64,000 nt of DNA from positions 22,590,820-22,654,819 of the forward strand of contig NC_061798.1 of assembly GCF_021462225.1 (NCBI RefSeq), given 5' to 3'. This DNA comes from Girardinichthys multiradiatus (Eukaryota > Chordata > Actinopteri > Cyprinodontiformes > Goodeidae). Position 1 is the stretch's first letter. The number at the start of each line of letters is the position of its first letter. Positions 54,201 through 61,656 of the stretch are shown here, piece after piece. A program made the translations under genes and the position numbers. The notes beneath the pieces are model-generated. The model was not told the DNA's origin. It was given only the letters and a program-made list of their open reading frames with translations, and did no database searches.

Positions 54201-55498
54201 TCAGATGCTGCAGCTCTGTTGAGCATGTTATATAAATTAAGCACAAAAGTTAGGAAATTTGTGTTTTGTTGATTATTGGTTGTTGGCTTATCTTATTCCA
54301 TCGGAAAGCCTTTTTTTTTTCTTTTCTCCTTATATGGTGCCATGTTTTTAAGGAGAATGAATTTCTGAGTTAAGCATCAGAGATGAAGCAATTGGTGGCA
54401 ATCTCGGTGCAGAGAGATATCAGGATGAGATTCTGCAACCGGTGGTAATCCCATAGCTCCACTTTTGGAGACCATACTCTTCCAATATGTCAATTCTTTT
54501 TCCCACACAGCCGGCTTTATCAGAGGCTACCTCCAGACCTTTGGAGTAGAGAGGAGGCAAAGGCTTGCCTACAGTCCTGACCTGAACCTCACTGAACGCT
54601 TGTGGGATCAGCTTGGACGTGCTGTTCCAGAATGACCAATACAGACACAATGGCTGACGTCCAACAAATGCTGGTGAAAGGTTGGGATGCCATTCCACAG
54701 CAGCGTGTTGCCAAGTTGTACTCAACTCTGCTGCACAACCTAAAAATGCATTTTTCTTGCAAATGTGGCCCCGTTTAAAGGGCAACAGTATGAGATTTAC
54801 TGGCCAGACGCATGGTTACAATAAATAATTAACCCAACACATTTTGTGCCAAGTATATTTTAACTTACAACTCAGAACCAAAATGTCTTATTTTCCTATA
54901 TACCTCCCTAATATCACATTTAGGTTTAGAGACAAACCGGAAAGGACATTTCTTGACAAGAGGACTTAAGGGTGCACACAGGGAAATCAGATTTACATTG
55001 AACCTCTCATCTTGGGTACTGGGTATTACCTGAGAGTTTGGAAACAAGTCACTCTGGATACGATTGGTGTTTACTGTGTTCTCTACAAATAAAACGTGTG
55101 TGTGGATTTTTTAAAACAGCTCCCAACCCAAGATCACACACTGGCTAGTCTATTATTTCTTGCGAAATCATATTTGGATTCAGGTTAGGGTTAATTTTTA
55201 CCATTTCCGGGACAAATAATTAATGATTTTACTCAAAATTACCCATTATGCCATTCTGACCGACCACCCAAATGAATGCACTTCTGTCTCCTCACTTCTC
55301 CATAAAACACGCAAGGAAATGATACAACATTTTGGATGTTCTTAGTTGGATTCCCGTACTAAATCGTGAAGCATAGTTGCTTTCTGGCGTCCTAAATAGA
55401 TTGAAATTGAAAGATGTACAATAAAAACGCACCTTTTTCTCCTCGATGGCTTTTAGTAGGAAGTCCCGCTCACAGTTGGACAGCGGCGTATCCTTCAT
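39180..55498 (-). CDS. exosc9: RNA exosome subunit EXOSC9 (RRP45), whole coding span
   Basis: EXOSC9 is a core subunit of the nine-protein RNA exosome ring, in which it pairs with EXOSC4/RRP41. It has an RNase PH fold without catalysis and guides RNA to the 3'-to-5' nucleases in nucleus and cytoplasm. Twelve exons in minus-strand order: 55498-55433, 54114-54020, 50305-50186, 50024-49922, 48286-48149, 48066-47984, 46603-46471, 45547-45459, 42813-42667, 42577-42402, 39422-39341 and 39252-39180. They sum to 1305 nt in one frame, 434 residues plus stop, against 439 in human. Hallmarks are [73 protein letters not shown] and [11 protein letters not shown], then an acidic tail. The last two exons are less certain than the rest. 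Confidence 0.95.
39341..39422 (-). CDS. exosc9: exosc9 coding exon 11
   Basis: It encodes [20 protein letters not shown] and then PETTKKA. This aligns with the acidic, SUMO-interaction-like segment (PIILSDSEEEEMIIL) of human EXOSC9. The acceptor CTTTAAG ends at 39423 and donor GTGAGT starts at 39340. Confidence 0.85.
39800..39955 (+). repeat. Fish retroposon fragment
   Basis: ATGAATGGGTGGATGACTGA then TGTGAAGTGCTTTGGGGTCT and GATAAAGCGCTATACAAGCC form a tail widespread in fish genomes. Only this part is present. Confidence 0.55.
40460..42070 (-). mobile_element. Tc1-like element, third family, decayed
   Basis: It surrounds the transposase fragments at 40777-41510. The ends are imprecise: the left part reads TTAGACCCAGATTTGGGCTC, the right part near CTGGGGCCAAACCGTATATC. 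Confidence 0.6.
40777..41510 (-). pseudogene. Tc1 transposase pseudogene, third family
   Basis: Two open pieces in different frames. The first (41510-41274) starts [19 protein letters not shown], the second HTH region, and ends [10 protein letters not shown]. The second (41148-40777) holds [18 protein letters not shown], the second Asp in [10 protein letters not shown], and [20 protein letters not shown]. The residue 35 after the second Asp, expected to be Glu, is Asp. With the frame break the gene is inactive. Confidence 0.8.
42402..42577 (-). CDS. exosc9: exosc9 coding exon 10
   Basis: Residues [20 protein letters not shown] then [19 protein letters not shown] and a Lys-rich end. QIGEG and the following acidic run match human EXOSC9. 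The acceptor is TTAATCAG (ends 42578). The donor is taken as AAAAG|GTTTGG at 42401 because it joins exon 11 in phase. The open frame continues past it, so a longer form is possible. Confidence 0.8.
42667..42813 (-). CDS. exosc9: exosc9 coding exon 9
   Basis: It reads [20 protein letters not shown], then [30 protein letters not shown] matches the human C-terminal region. The acceptor TTTCCAG ends at 42814. Donor GTATCC at 42666 gives an 89-nt intron before exon 10 and preserves the frame. Confidence 0.88.
42850..43664 (-). other. exosc9 intron 8, non-LINE part
   Basis: AT-rich intron with nothing recognised to the left of the RTE insertion. Confidence 0.5.
43665..45209 (+). mobile_element. 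RTE-type LINE, 5'-truncated
   Basis: A truncated non-LTR retrotransposon inserted antisense in exosc9 intron 8. The 5' end starts inside ORF2 just upstream of the reverse transcriptase fingers. The 3' end is a short (CGAA)n-type tandem tail, as on RTE elements. Base composition is clearly more GC-rich than the surrounding intron. Confidence 0.88.
43684..45174 (+). CDS. RTE LINE reverse transcriptase, 496 codons, open
   Basis: The reverse transcriptase copies LINE RNA by target-primed synthesis. Motifs in order: [20 protein letters not shown] near residue 60, [14 protein letters not shown], motif [11 protein letters not shown] with the catalytic Asp, motif [14 protein letters not shown], motif [10 protein letters not shown] with both Asp, and the thumb [20 protein letters not shown]. 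The C-terminal part has [20 protein letters not shown] and [15 protein letters not shown]. The endonuclease domain and start are missing, so the ATG at 43684 is internal. No stop in 496 codons indicates a recent insertion. Full-length RTE ORF2 is near 1000 residues. Confidence 0.9.
   Translation: MVKKLRGGNASGVEEIHPEYLKSLDVVGLSWLTRLFNIAWRSGTVPLDWQTGVVVPLHKKGDQMVCSNYRGITLLSLPGKAYARVLERRVQPIVEPRLQEEQCGFSPGRGTLDQLYTLYRVLEGSWEFAQPIHMCFVDLEKAFNCVPRDALWGVLQEYGIGGPLLGAIRFLYERSRSLVRIAGTKSDLFPVHVGLRQGCPLSPVLFITFMDRISRRSQRPEGVWFGDQRIWSFLFADDVVLLGPSSQDLQHALWRFTAECEAAGMKISSSESEVMVLDWKRVACPLQVGGEFLPQVEELKYLGVLFTREGRMEREIDRRIAAAATVMGALCQSVVVKRELSRKAKLSIFPSVYVPTLTYGHKLWVMTERTRSRIQAAEMSFLRRVAGHSLRDRVRSSAIREGLGVEPLLLHIERSQLRWLGHLYLMPPGRLPREVFQARPTGRRPRGRPRTRWRDYVSRLAWERLGLPLEELKEVSGERDVWASLLGLLSPRPGPG
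45459..45547 (-). CDS. exosc9: exosc9 coding exon 8
   Basis: [20 protein letters not shown] then KALLNDKTA. Human: VLRCSKIAGVKVAEITELIL. The acceptor GTTGAAG ends at 45548 and donor GTGAGC starts at 45458. Confidence 0.95.
45767..45989. mobile_element. Short hAT-type MITE (223 bp)
   Basis: Perfect 12-bp inverted termini TAGAGATGCACC / GGTGCATCTCTA are flanked by 8-bp repeats AAAATGAC (45759-45766) and AGAATGAC (45990-45997), one mismatch. An 8-bp target duplication is the hAT signature. It is non-coding and lies in exosc9 intron 7. Confidence 0.85.
46471..46603 (-). CDS. exosc9: exosc9 coding exon 7
   Basis: [20 protein letters not shown] then [20 protein letters not shown] and LKEQ. This is the most conserved part of EXOSC9 in the RNase PH fold; human differs at few positions. 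The acceptor CTCTGCAG ends at 46604 and donor GTGACC starts at 46470. Confidence 0.97.
47005..47290 (+). mobile_element. Tc1 relic, C-terminal piece
   Basis: Plus-strand reading [20 protein letters not shown] then [16 protein letters not shown] is the end of a Tc1 transposase after the catalytic Glu (family: PIENLW.ELK..V..R.P). Upstream is decayed, and a hAT-like terminus may sit near 46,655. The rest of the intron to 47,980 has nothing recognised. Confidence 0.65.
47984..48066 (-). CDS. exosc9: exosc9 coding exon 6
   Basis: [20 protein letters not shown] then SFAFFQQG. Human: YTPEERDPVPLSIHHMPICV. The acceptor GTCTGCAG ends at 48067 and donor GTGAGG starts at 47983. Confidence 0.97.
48149..48286 (-). 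CDS. exosc9: exosc9 coding exon 5
   Basis: [20 protein letters not shown] then [19 protein letters not shown], closely matching the RNase PH domain of human EXOSC9. The acceptor TTCCAG ends at 48287 and donor GTGAGT starts at 48148. Both ends are in phase 0. Confidence 0.97.
48640..49780 (-). mobile_element. Decayed Tc1 relic in exosc9 intron 4
   Basis: Minus-strand reading includes [20 protein letters not shown] then [17 protein letters not shown], matching the Tc1 block between the first and second catalytic Asp. Before it lies a region homologous to the HTH-catalytic linker. Stops and frame changes are abundant. Confidence 0.7.
49922..50024 (-). CDS. exosc9: exosc9 coding exon 4
   Basis: [20 protein letters not shown] then [14 protein letters not shown]. 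Human: [20 protein letters not shown]. The acceptor CCCTGCAG ends at 50025 and donor GTGATG starts at 49921. Confidence 0.97.
50186..50305 (-). CDS. exosc9: exosc9 coding exon 3
   Basis: [20 protein letters not shown] then [20 protein letters not shown]. Human: RVLGQVSCELVSPKLNRATE and ILFFNLELSQMAAPAFEPG. The acceptor GCTTCTCAG ends at 50306 and donor GTGAGG starts at 50185. Confidence 0.97.
50345..50990 (-). mobile_element. Decayed Tc1 relic in exosc9 intron 2
   Basis: Antisense Tc1 landmarks: AAGTCTTCTGGGGTATAACT, CATAATGCTGCTACCACCAT (GGSIM on the minus strand), GTCCCATCTGACCAGAGCAC (first Asp region, WSDGT). No frame is open. Confidence 0.7.
51096..53597 (+). mobile_element. Non-LTR LINE (CR1/L2/Rex1-like), 5'-truncated
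   Basis: It begins in the end of the endonuclease domain ([12 protein letters not shown]), runs through the whole reverse transcriptase and ends with GGCAATAAAGCTTTTCTGAT followed by a short GATTCT repeat, the usual tail of this group in fish. It is inserted antisense in exosc9 intron 2. Confidence 0.85.
51199..53265 (+). pseudogene. LINE reverse transcriptase with two frameshifts
   Basis: Three open pieces in different frames: 51199-52236 (endonuclease end to RT fingers, with [20 protein letters not shown]), 52151-52891 (motif [12 protein letters not shown]; motif [21 protein letters not shown]; motif [11 protein letters not shown]), and 52777-53265 (thumb and C-terminal part, with [20 protein letters not shown] and [20 protein letters not shown]). 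Frameshifts lie at about 52,160-52,230 and 52,780-52,890. The catalytic Asp residues are kept but the protein cannot be made whole. Confidence 0.88.
54020..54114 (-). CDS. exosc9: exosc9 coding exon 2
   Basis: [20 protein letters not shown] then [11 protein letters not shown]. Human: [20 protein letters not shown]. The acceptor CTGCAG ends at 54115 and donor GTGAGG starts at 54019. Confidence 0.97.
54420..54850 (+). mobile_element. Tc1 relic, C-terminal piece
   Basis: The plus strand reads [20 protein letters not shown] and then [20 protein letters not shown], the C-terminal end of a Tc1-like transposase around its catalytic Glu. The N-terminal half is absent or unreadable. It lies in exosc9 intron 1. 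Confidence 0.7.
55433..55498 (-). CDS. exosc9: exosc9 coding exon 1
   Basis: The ATG is at 55498-55496. [20 protein letters not shown] then KK; human [20 protein letters not shown]. The donor GTGCGT starts at 55432. It is in phase 0 with exon 2. This start is certain by conservation. Confidence 0.97.
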
Positions 55499-56463
55499 GT
55501 TTCAGGTTTATCTGTTATATTCAGAGTTTAAATTTCACTTCTCAGCAACCATGCGTAGTCTGTGTTTACACGCTGCGAGCATGCGCGGGTAAACACGGTT
55601 TACGGCATTAAAGCTACACAGACTAAATAACAAAATATATTAACATTATTACACATTTGAACCCCGATTTTGGTAAAACATTTCCAACTGAATGAGTTGT
55701 TGAGCCGAACACAGCCACAAATTCTATTATCTACCCAAAATAAAGCTAATTTCAATTTACGACATATGCTGCCTTCAATGCAAGCAGGAAACCTGGTAAC
55801 TCCAAGCGCTAGATTGCTTCATTTTTGGTCTCTTTCTTAAAGTAATATAAAGTACAGTGTAGAACTAAGGGGATATCGTGGACTCAAAACTAAAACGTTA
55901 ATGAAACTGTAAAGACACAACGAAAATGTATTTTATTTTTTTCATTTACACATTCGCACACATGGTCCTTGCCCTTATTGTTTTCCCTAATATTTATTTA
56001 TGCTATATAACACTCAGAAACATTAAACATAAAAGAAACATCTAAACTCAAGCGACGTGTACGCCCATAACAGACTTAGTCTAGCAAAAAACATTTTTTT
56101 TTAAATGTGCAAATAATAAAACCTGATATTTTGTGCATCGATAAACTTATAAAGTGCCAATTTTGTGCACACAAGATAAATCCGATTTTTGCCTCATTAT
56201 TTGTGGGTTAAGGCATTTCATGTGATAATATTTGAGCTATGTTGCGTTTACTATAGACAGGCGCTATTGTTCCCCTGTCCATGAACGCATCACTTCAGTT
56301 AGCCTGGCATCACCGATATTCGGACCAAGCGGTTTCTCACGCTCCTCTCGGAAATCTCTTTTCCTCCCTGTTTCTTACTGAAGCGGGATAACTGCACAGG
56401 ACTCTGACACGTAGAGGCAGATTTTAAGGATTTTTCTCCTCTTTTGTCGCAACACCTCATAAG
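55499..56463. promoter_or_regulatory. Probable shared upstream region of exosc9 and clgn
   Basis: The exosc9 start (minus) and a possible untranslated first exon of the next gene (plus, ending CATAAG|GTTAGT at 56463/56464) lie about 965 bp apart. A CpG-rich stretch is seen near 56,280-56,450, with more at 56,690-56,830. No TATA box stands out. The head-to-head promoter reading is inference. Confidence 0.4.
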
Positions 56464-59388
56464 GTTAGTGTTTGGTCTCACTGAGTCTCTGCACCCCTTC
56501 TAGTGCGACATTACTGCTAAGTTACCCAGCTAGCAGCTGCTATTCATTCATTTTTTTTTTTTTAACTATCAAAACAAAACCGTGTGAGCATGTTTCACTT
56601 TTATTTAAAATAGCATACCTTCTGCTTTGAACGCCAATGCGTGTTTAATTACGGCGCTGACCATCTGAGCTCAATCGTTTTATCAGCTAAGCCCGTGTTT
56701 TTGGAAGGTCTGCTGTTTGCGAGTGGCGCTCCGCGCTGTTAGCATCAGACAGCGGAGCAGGTGCCGCGGACACAGCCGCTCATCTTAAAACCGTTCGGGC
56801 CACTGCGGTCCTCTGTGGCGGCCATGTTGGCTCCACAGCCACGTCCTGTCATCCGTATTTTATCTGAGTATATGCTGTCAGTCAGAGCGCTTTGTAACGA
56901 ACAAATGAAAATGGACGACATCGGCAAGGTTGGACATAAGTTTGTACTGTTTTCGTAAAATAAGTTGGAAGGATGACCTGTCTGTCTAACTAACAGACTG
57001 GTTGTAGAACAGAAGGAGCTCATGTGCTTTACTCCATCATGAGGTTAACATGCCCTGTCACATGTAGCTCAACAACCTAACTTAAATCAGTGCAGCTTTT
57101 ATGCATGGTATTTGAGGTTTAGTACAAAACAAAAGTCCTAAATCATCTCCCATGACTATGTTTTATACATATAAATTGTGTTTTTCTTTTTTTCTTTTTT
57201 TTGTCTTTATATTTTCGCTAGACTTTCCCATGTTTTTATTGGCTGTTTCCGGCCTGTTTTTTGTTTAAGCCACTTAGAAATAAGCTTTAAAAAAATCAAA
57301 CCCTAAAAAAGCGGTTCTGCTCTTTATAGAGTAATACTACGAGTATAAAAACGTAATATTTTCTGGCTAAATAGTTGGTTAGTTAGCTTGCAGTCAGATG
57401 CTTTTAACACATGCTGCTCTTTGGATATCAACTATTGTCCTAAAAAGTGCTATTTTTGAGAGAGTGTTGGTTGTCTCCTTTAGTTTCCACACTATGACTG
57501 GCCATGTTTTTCGCAACTAGAAATGTTTCCAAATTCCCAAATTTGTCTGTCATGTAAGCGATGGAAATATGGAGTTCCCTTCTTCTAGCCAGCTGACCAG
57601 CAGTGCGCATCTATGGTTGGGCGAGGAAAGAAATCTTTGGTCGCCTGGGCCCTTTTCTGGTATCCATATCATTTTTTTTCCCCCATCTTACTGTTGGAAC
57701 GGCATGATGGAACATTTTAGTGGATCTTGTAACAAAAAGTTTTTAGAACCCTGGATGCTGGTTATCAGTCCATGTCTAGTTAGATTATTAAAAAATTACA
57801 AAGATAGCACAGCCCGACAGGGTGATTTTTCTATTTTATTTCTTTTCCTGCCATGTTGCACCATATTTTATAATTGAGAGAAAAGCTTGTGGCCAGTGAG
57901 TTGAACTCTTCATTTTTATGAATCGTCTTTAGAAATGATCTAAACAATAGGAAGTCTGTTTAGAAACTATTCTTAAGAAGGGGAGGCCAGAATATGTTGC
58001 TGTAAATGCCTACCTGGATAGAAAACATGCAATAAATTGCTAATGGATTTTCCTCTCCAGGGCATGAACCTTAACAATATTGCAGCAGCGGTTACTAGCT
58101 GGGATCCGGTTACTGGTATCAAGTGAAATCACTAAAACGTCCTGTCAAACCATTCCTAATGTTTTCAATAGTTTTGATGAGATCCATGAGGAAACTGGCT
58201 GTATCCACCAGATGGTGACAGTGCAGCTCATCCATGTCCTCTTGCTGTGCAATGCTGGTCAGCTGGCTGAAAGACAAAATAATGTTTGTGTTGTGAAAAA
58301 CATGGACACTTATACTGTTGCAACTAAAGGAGCGCCATGTAATGTTTAAAACTACAGCTGGGGAGCTGCGAGGAGCATATGTGTAAGGTAGATGACTGCA
58401 GGTTCTACACAGACAAATAGCCTAATTGTTGAACTTGTGTAATTTAATAAAGAGAACGGCCAAAAACGTAATGTTCTTCACAATAAGCAAGTTTACTGGA
58501 AAACTACTAAACTTAAAATGTGTTTATTCGAGCCCTTTGCTTATTTTATGCCTAACCCTAACCCATATTAAGTGTGGAGTCATCAAAATTGCCCTGAGAT
58601 AATAACTAAGGTAATAATTAATAGAAAAGTAGAGAAAGGGATATCATGAGTTTATGCCTATTCTCACAGGTAAATGTTAAGAACAGCTTGCTGTAGTGAG
58701 GTCATATTGGTGCCTGTTGGTTCATCCCTACATTTCAGGGAGCCTCCAAGAACCAATTCATCACAACGTCTCTTCCAGCTCTGCTTGTCTCCTGTGATTG
58801 TCCTCTTTAGTGATTCTGTTCAGACCGAGCTTATAGATGATTGTTAAACGGTATAGAGGTGAGTTTCCAACTGCCTCCTCTGTTGGTAACAAGCAGATAA
58901 ACGTCCCAAATGAAAAATGTGATATATCAGGGGAAGCCAGGTGCCCTGCCAGCATCTGCAGTGTGGATTTTAATTTCCTGCTCCTCCACGGAACGGAGCC
59001 AGGCTGAGCCGATCCAGATGAAGTTACTGATATCTGTTATTATAGGTCTCTTAAAGGCATTATTAAGCAGATCTTCCTTATTGTGTTTGCATGTAGCTCT
59101 GCAATGATGCAGTCATAAAACCGGAAGACTAGATGAGGAAAGCTGCAGTTAGTTACAGACTTTCAGTGTTTCTTGGAGATTTTCCTGGAGTGTTTCTTGG
59201 AAAAATTTCACAGAACTGCTGCATCTTTTATGTTTCTTCCAGACTTATAAGGAAAGTGTATGATAAGGACGTCAGTGTGAGACAGGAAGCAGACATGTGC
59301 ATGTACATGACACGAACATCTCTCCATAAATAAGATCTGTGTCATTCATCCCCACCCCCCAAATCTTCTGTCCTCCTGCCCCCATCAG
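56464..59388 (+). other. Putative first intron of clgn
   Basis: No coding exon, transposon or RNA gene is recognised. The stretch is AT-rich from about 57,050. A pyrimidine-rich stretch and CCCATCAG lead into the ATG exon at 59389. Confidence 0.5.
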
Positions 59389-59643
59389 ATGAAGTTAGAT
59401 GGAGGCTGGGTGTGGCGCCTGCTGTTCCTGTCCTCTTTGATTGTAGCAGCCTCTGCGTCCAGTGATGAGCATTCTGAGTCCGACGTTTTGGAAGGTGATA
59501 TGGGCCTAGATGAGGAGGAACTGAAGGTTCTCATGGCAGATGATGACGAAGAGGAGGAGGCAATGGTGATGGATGAAGAGCAGTTTGATGAGGATAAAGA
59601 CGAAGCTGAAGCCTCTGAAATTGATGCTAATGTCACCTTCCAG
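59389..59643 (+). CDS. clgn: clgn coding exon 1 (signal peptide, acidic region)
   Basis: The ATG directly follows the acceptor CCCATCAG. It encodes residues 1-85, ending IDANVTFQ, and is unusually rich in Asp and Glu. The donor GTCAGA is at 59644. The ATG begins an obvious signal peptide. Acidic length exceeds that of the mammalian proteins. Confidence 0.88.
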
Positions 59644-61534
59644 GTCAGAACCATGTCCACAGTTAAGGGCATATTTCGAATTTCAACCCTTGAGCTTGTT
59701 TTAACATTTTAATTATTCCCATGAATCCCAGGTAACTTACAAGACTCCCGTTCCCACCGGAGATGTCTATTTTGCAGAAACGTTTGATGATGGATCACTG
59801 GACAGGTAAAATAAGGTTTTAATAAAAACCGTGATTGATCAGCACTCTCTGTTATTGAGTGCTTAAGGTAAACCTGCCCAGGTTTCCATTCCTGAAAGAG
59901 TTTTTAATGTTGATCTGGGCAGATGGCAGCTGTCAAAAACAATGAAGGAGGATGCAGACGATGACATCGCCAAATATGATGGTTTGTAGCCTTTATCTGC
60001 TAATCTCTACTGTGTGTGTTATTTCAACATACAACAGGCCCACATCCCCCCCTAATGCCCCTTTTCCACCGGCTTTGCTTGGGCCGACTCTACTCCACTC
60101 AGCCCGTTTTGCAAGTGTTTCCAGTATTGGTTTTTCCGGCCCGGTACCTGCTGAATTGTGACCTACGCAGTAGCAGGTGCAGCTGGGCCTGAGCAGGTAC
60201 TACATGTGAGGTGAACAGACTGCGGTTCACTGATTGGCCATGGAACCAGGGGAAATGAGAAGGTTTTCAAAGAACTACTACAGAGAACTTAATAAAACTC
60301 CAGAATGACTATGGTAATATTATAAATCCCAGTGGCCAGGGCGGGGCAAATATAATTTTACTATTTACAAATCATAAACCATGCCTGAAGGCTGAAAGAA
60401 AAGAGAAAGGAAACATCATCTTTCTGGATTACAGGCAGCGGATCACACCCAAAATCAGCTGTGTAGACATATACAATAATACAAACACCGTGCGGGCTGC
60501 ACGGTGGTACAGTTGGTAGCACTGTTGCCTTGCAGCAAGAAGGTCCTGGGTTCGATTCCCGGCCTGGGGTCTTTCTGCATGGAGTTTGCATGTTCTCCAC
60601 GTGCATGTGTGGGTTCTCACCGGGTACTCCGGCTTCCTCCCACAGTCCAAAGACATGCCTGTTAGGTTAATTGGTAACTCAAAAATTGCCCTTAGGTGTA
60701 TGAATGAGTGTGTGCATGGTTGTTTGTGTGTTGCCCTGTGACGGACTGGTGACCTGTCCAGGGTGTACCCTGCCTCTCGCCCATAGACTGCTGGAGATAG
60801 GCACCAGCTCCCCCGCGACCCACTATGGAACAGGCGGTAGAAAATGACTGACTGACTGACAAACACTATTTATGGTTTTATTTTCTATTAATTTCTTTTT
60901 ACCGTTTTACGCAGATTACTTTATTGTGTTAATGTCACACGGTAACGTCAATAGCGACAGTGCACTACACTGACGGCTGGAGGTAGGGCTTCAAGCCATA
61001 ACTCCACCCGTCAGTGGAAAGACAACAGGTTCTGTGCCAAGTGGAGTAGAAACATCCTGAGCTGGGACCTTCAGTGGAAAAGGGGCATATATGTGATGTA
61101 AACAGCATTTAGAACAACTTCTCTCTTTGTGGCTGTCTAAACCATTCTTATTTCTGACTATATTTTTGGTGGGGTTTCTTGTGTGTTAACCATCCTCCCC
61201 CTTGTCTGTTCGTCTCCAGGAAAGTGGATGGCGGAGCCGCTAAAGGAGAATAAGGTACCAGGAGACCAGGGCCTGGTGCTCAAGTCTCGGGCCAAACACC
61301 ATGCCATAGCTGCGATGCTGGACAAACCTTTTGTCTTCCAGGATGAACCTCTGGTTGTCCAGTGAGTTCATGCGACAGCAACATGCAGGTGCTAATGATA
61401 TTAAGGGAAAAAAAGCAATGTGAGAGTTGAGTAAATTGTATTTTAATTACAGGTATGAGGTGAATTTCCAAGATGGTATTGACTGTGGTGGAGCATACAT
61501 CAAACTGCTCTCAGACTCGGGCAGTCTCAGTCTG
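59389..61534 (+). CDS. clgn: Calmegin/calnexin-family ER chaperone, 5' five exons
   Basis: This is a lectin chaperone of the ER membrane that binds monoglucosylated N-glycans and calcium during glycoprotein folding. Exons: 59389-59643, 59732-59805, 59923-59981, 61220-61361, 61453-61534. They give 612 nt, 204 codons in phase, and the gene runs out of the window. Residues 1-23 form a signal peptide ([14 protein letters not shown]). Residues 24-80 are very acidic. The lectin beta-sandwich begins at [20 protein letters not shown], followed by KSRAKHHAI and [25 protein letters not shown] and [16 protein letters not shown] fit calmegin better than calnexin, but the P-domain, TM and tail are not in view, so canx remains possible. 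Confidence 0.88.
59732..59805 (+). CDS. clgn: clgn coding exon 2
   Basis: [20 protein letters not shown] then GSLDR. The acceptor ATCCCAG ends at 59731 and donor GTAAAA starts at 59806. Confidence 0.92.
59923..59981 (+). CDS. clgn: clgn coding exon 3
   Basis: [20 protein letters not shown], matching calnexin WILSKAKKDDTDDEIAKYDG. The acceptor CTGGGCAG ends at 59922 and donor GTTTGT starts at 59982. Confidence 0.92.
60055..61088. mobile_element. MITE with 15-bp inverted termini, V-SINE inside
   Basis: Perfect terminal inverted repeats ATGCCCCTTTTCCAC / GTGGAAAAGGGGCAT enclose about 670 bp of non-coding DNA plus a V-SINE. It belongs to a repeat type I have seen in many fish genomes, but I cannot assign its superfamily. 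It lies in clgn intron 3. Confidence 0.75.
60494..60860 (+). mobile_element. V-SINE (DANA/HE1-like), second full copy
   Basis: It has the same head (GGGCTGCACGGTGGTACAGT), core and GACTGACTGACTGAC tail as 5627-5985, with scattered differences. It includes an extra CAGTCCAAAGACATGCC stretch that the first copy has shortened. It is nested in the MITE at 60055-61088. Confidence 0.92.
61220..61361 (+). CDS. clgn: clgn coding exon 4
   Basis: [20 protein letters not shown] then [20 protein letters not shown] and DEPLVVQ. Family: KWEVEEMKESKLPGDKGLVL and [16 protein letters not shown]. The acceptor CGTCTCCAG ends at 61219 and donor GTGAGT starts at 61362. Confidence 0.94.
61453..61534 (+). CDS. clgn: clgn coding exon 5
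   Basis: [20 protein letters not shown] then DSGSLSL. The Cys in DCGGAY is one of the lectin-domain disulfide cysteines. The acceptor TTAATTACAG ends at 61452 and donor GTCGGT starts at 61535. The next exon is not found before 64000. Confidence 0.92.
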
Positions 61535-61656
61535 GTCGGTATACGTGTTTTATGTTCTTTACTTGGCCTGACTTTAACGTTTTTTATGGTAATTTATCTA
61601 GTGAGGAGTGCAGTAACTTCTAGATGTAACAAACCGGCACCTTATGAAGGGATTTA

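Noticed and set aside
57569..57877. 102-codon open frame upstream of clgn
   Set aside because: No recognisable protein; probably intronic chance.
60040..61100. Extra clgn exon within the GC-rich MITE
   Set aside because: Inverted termini and repeat content explain the composition, and exons 3 and 4 already join in phase.
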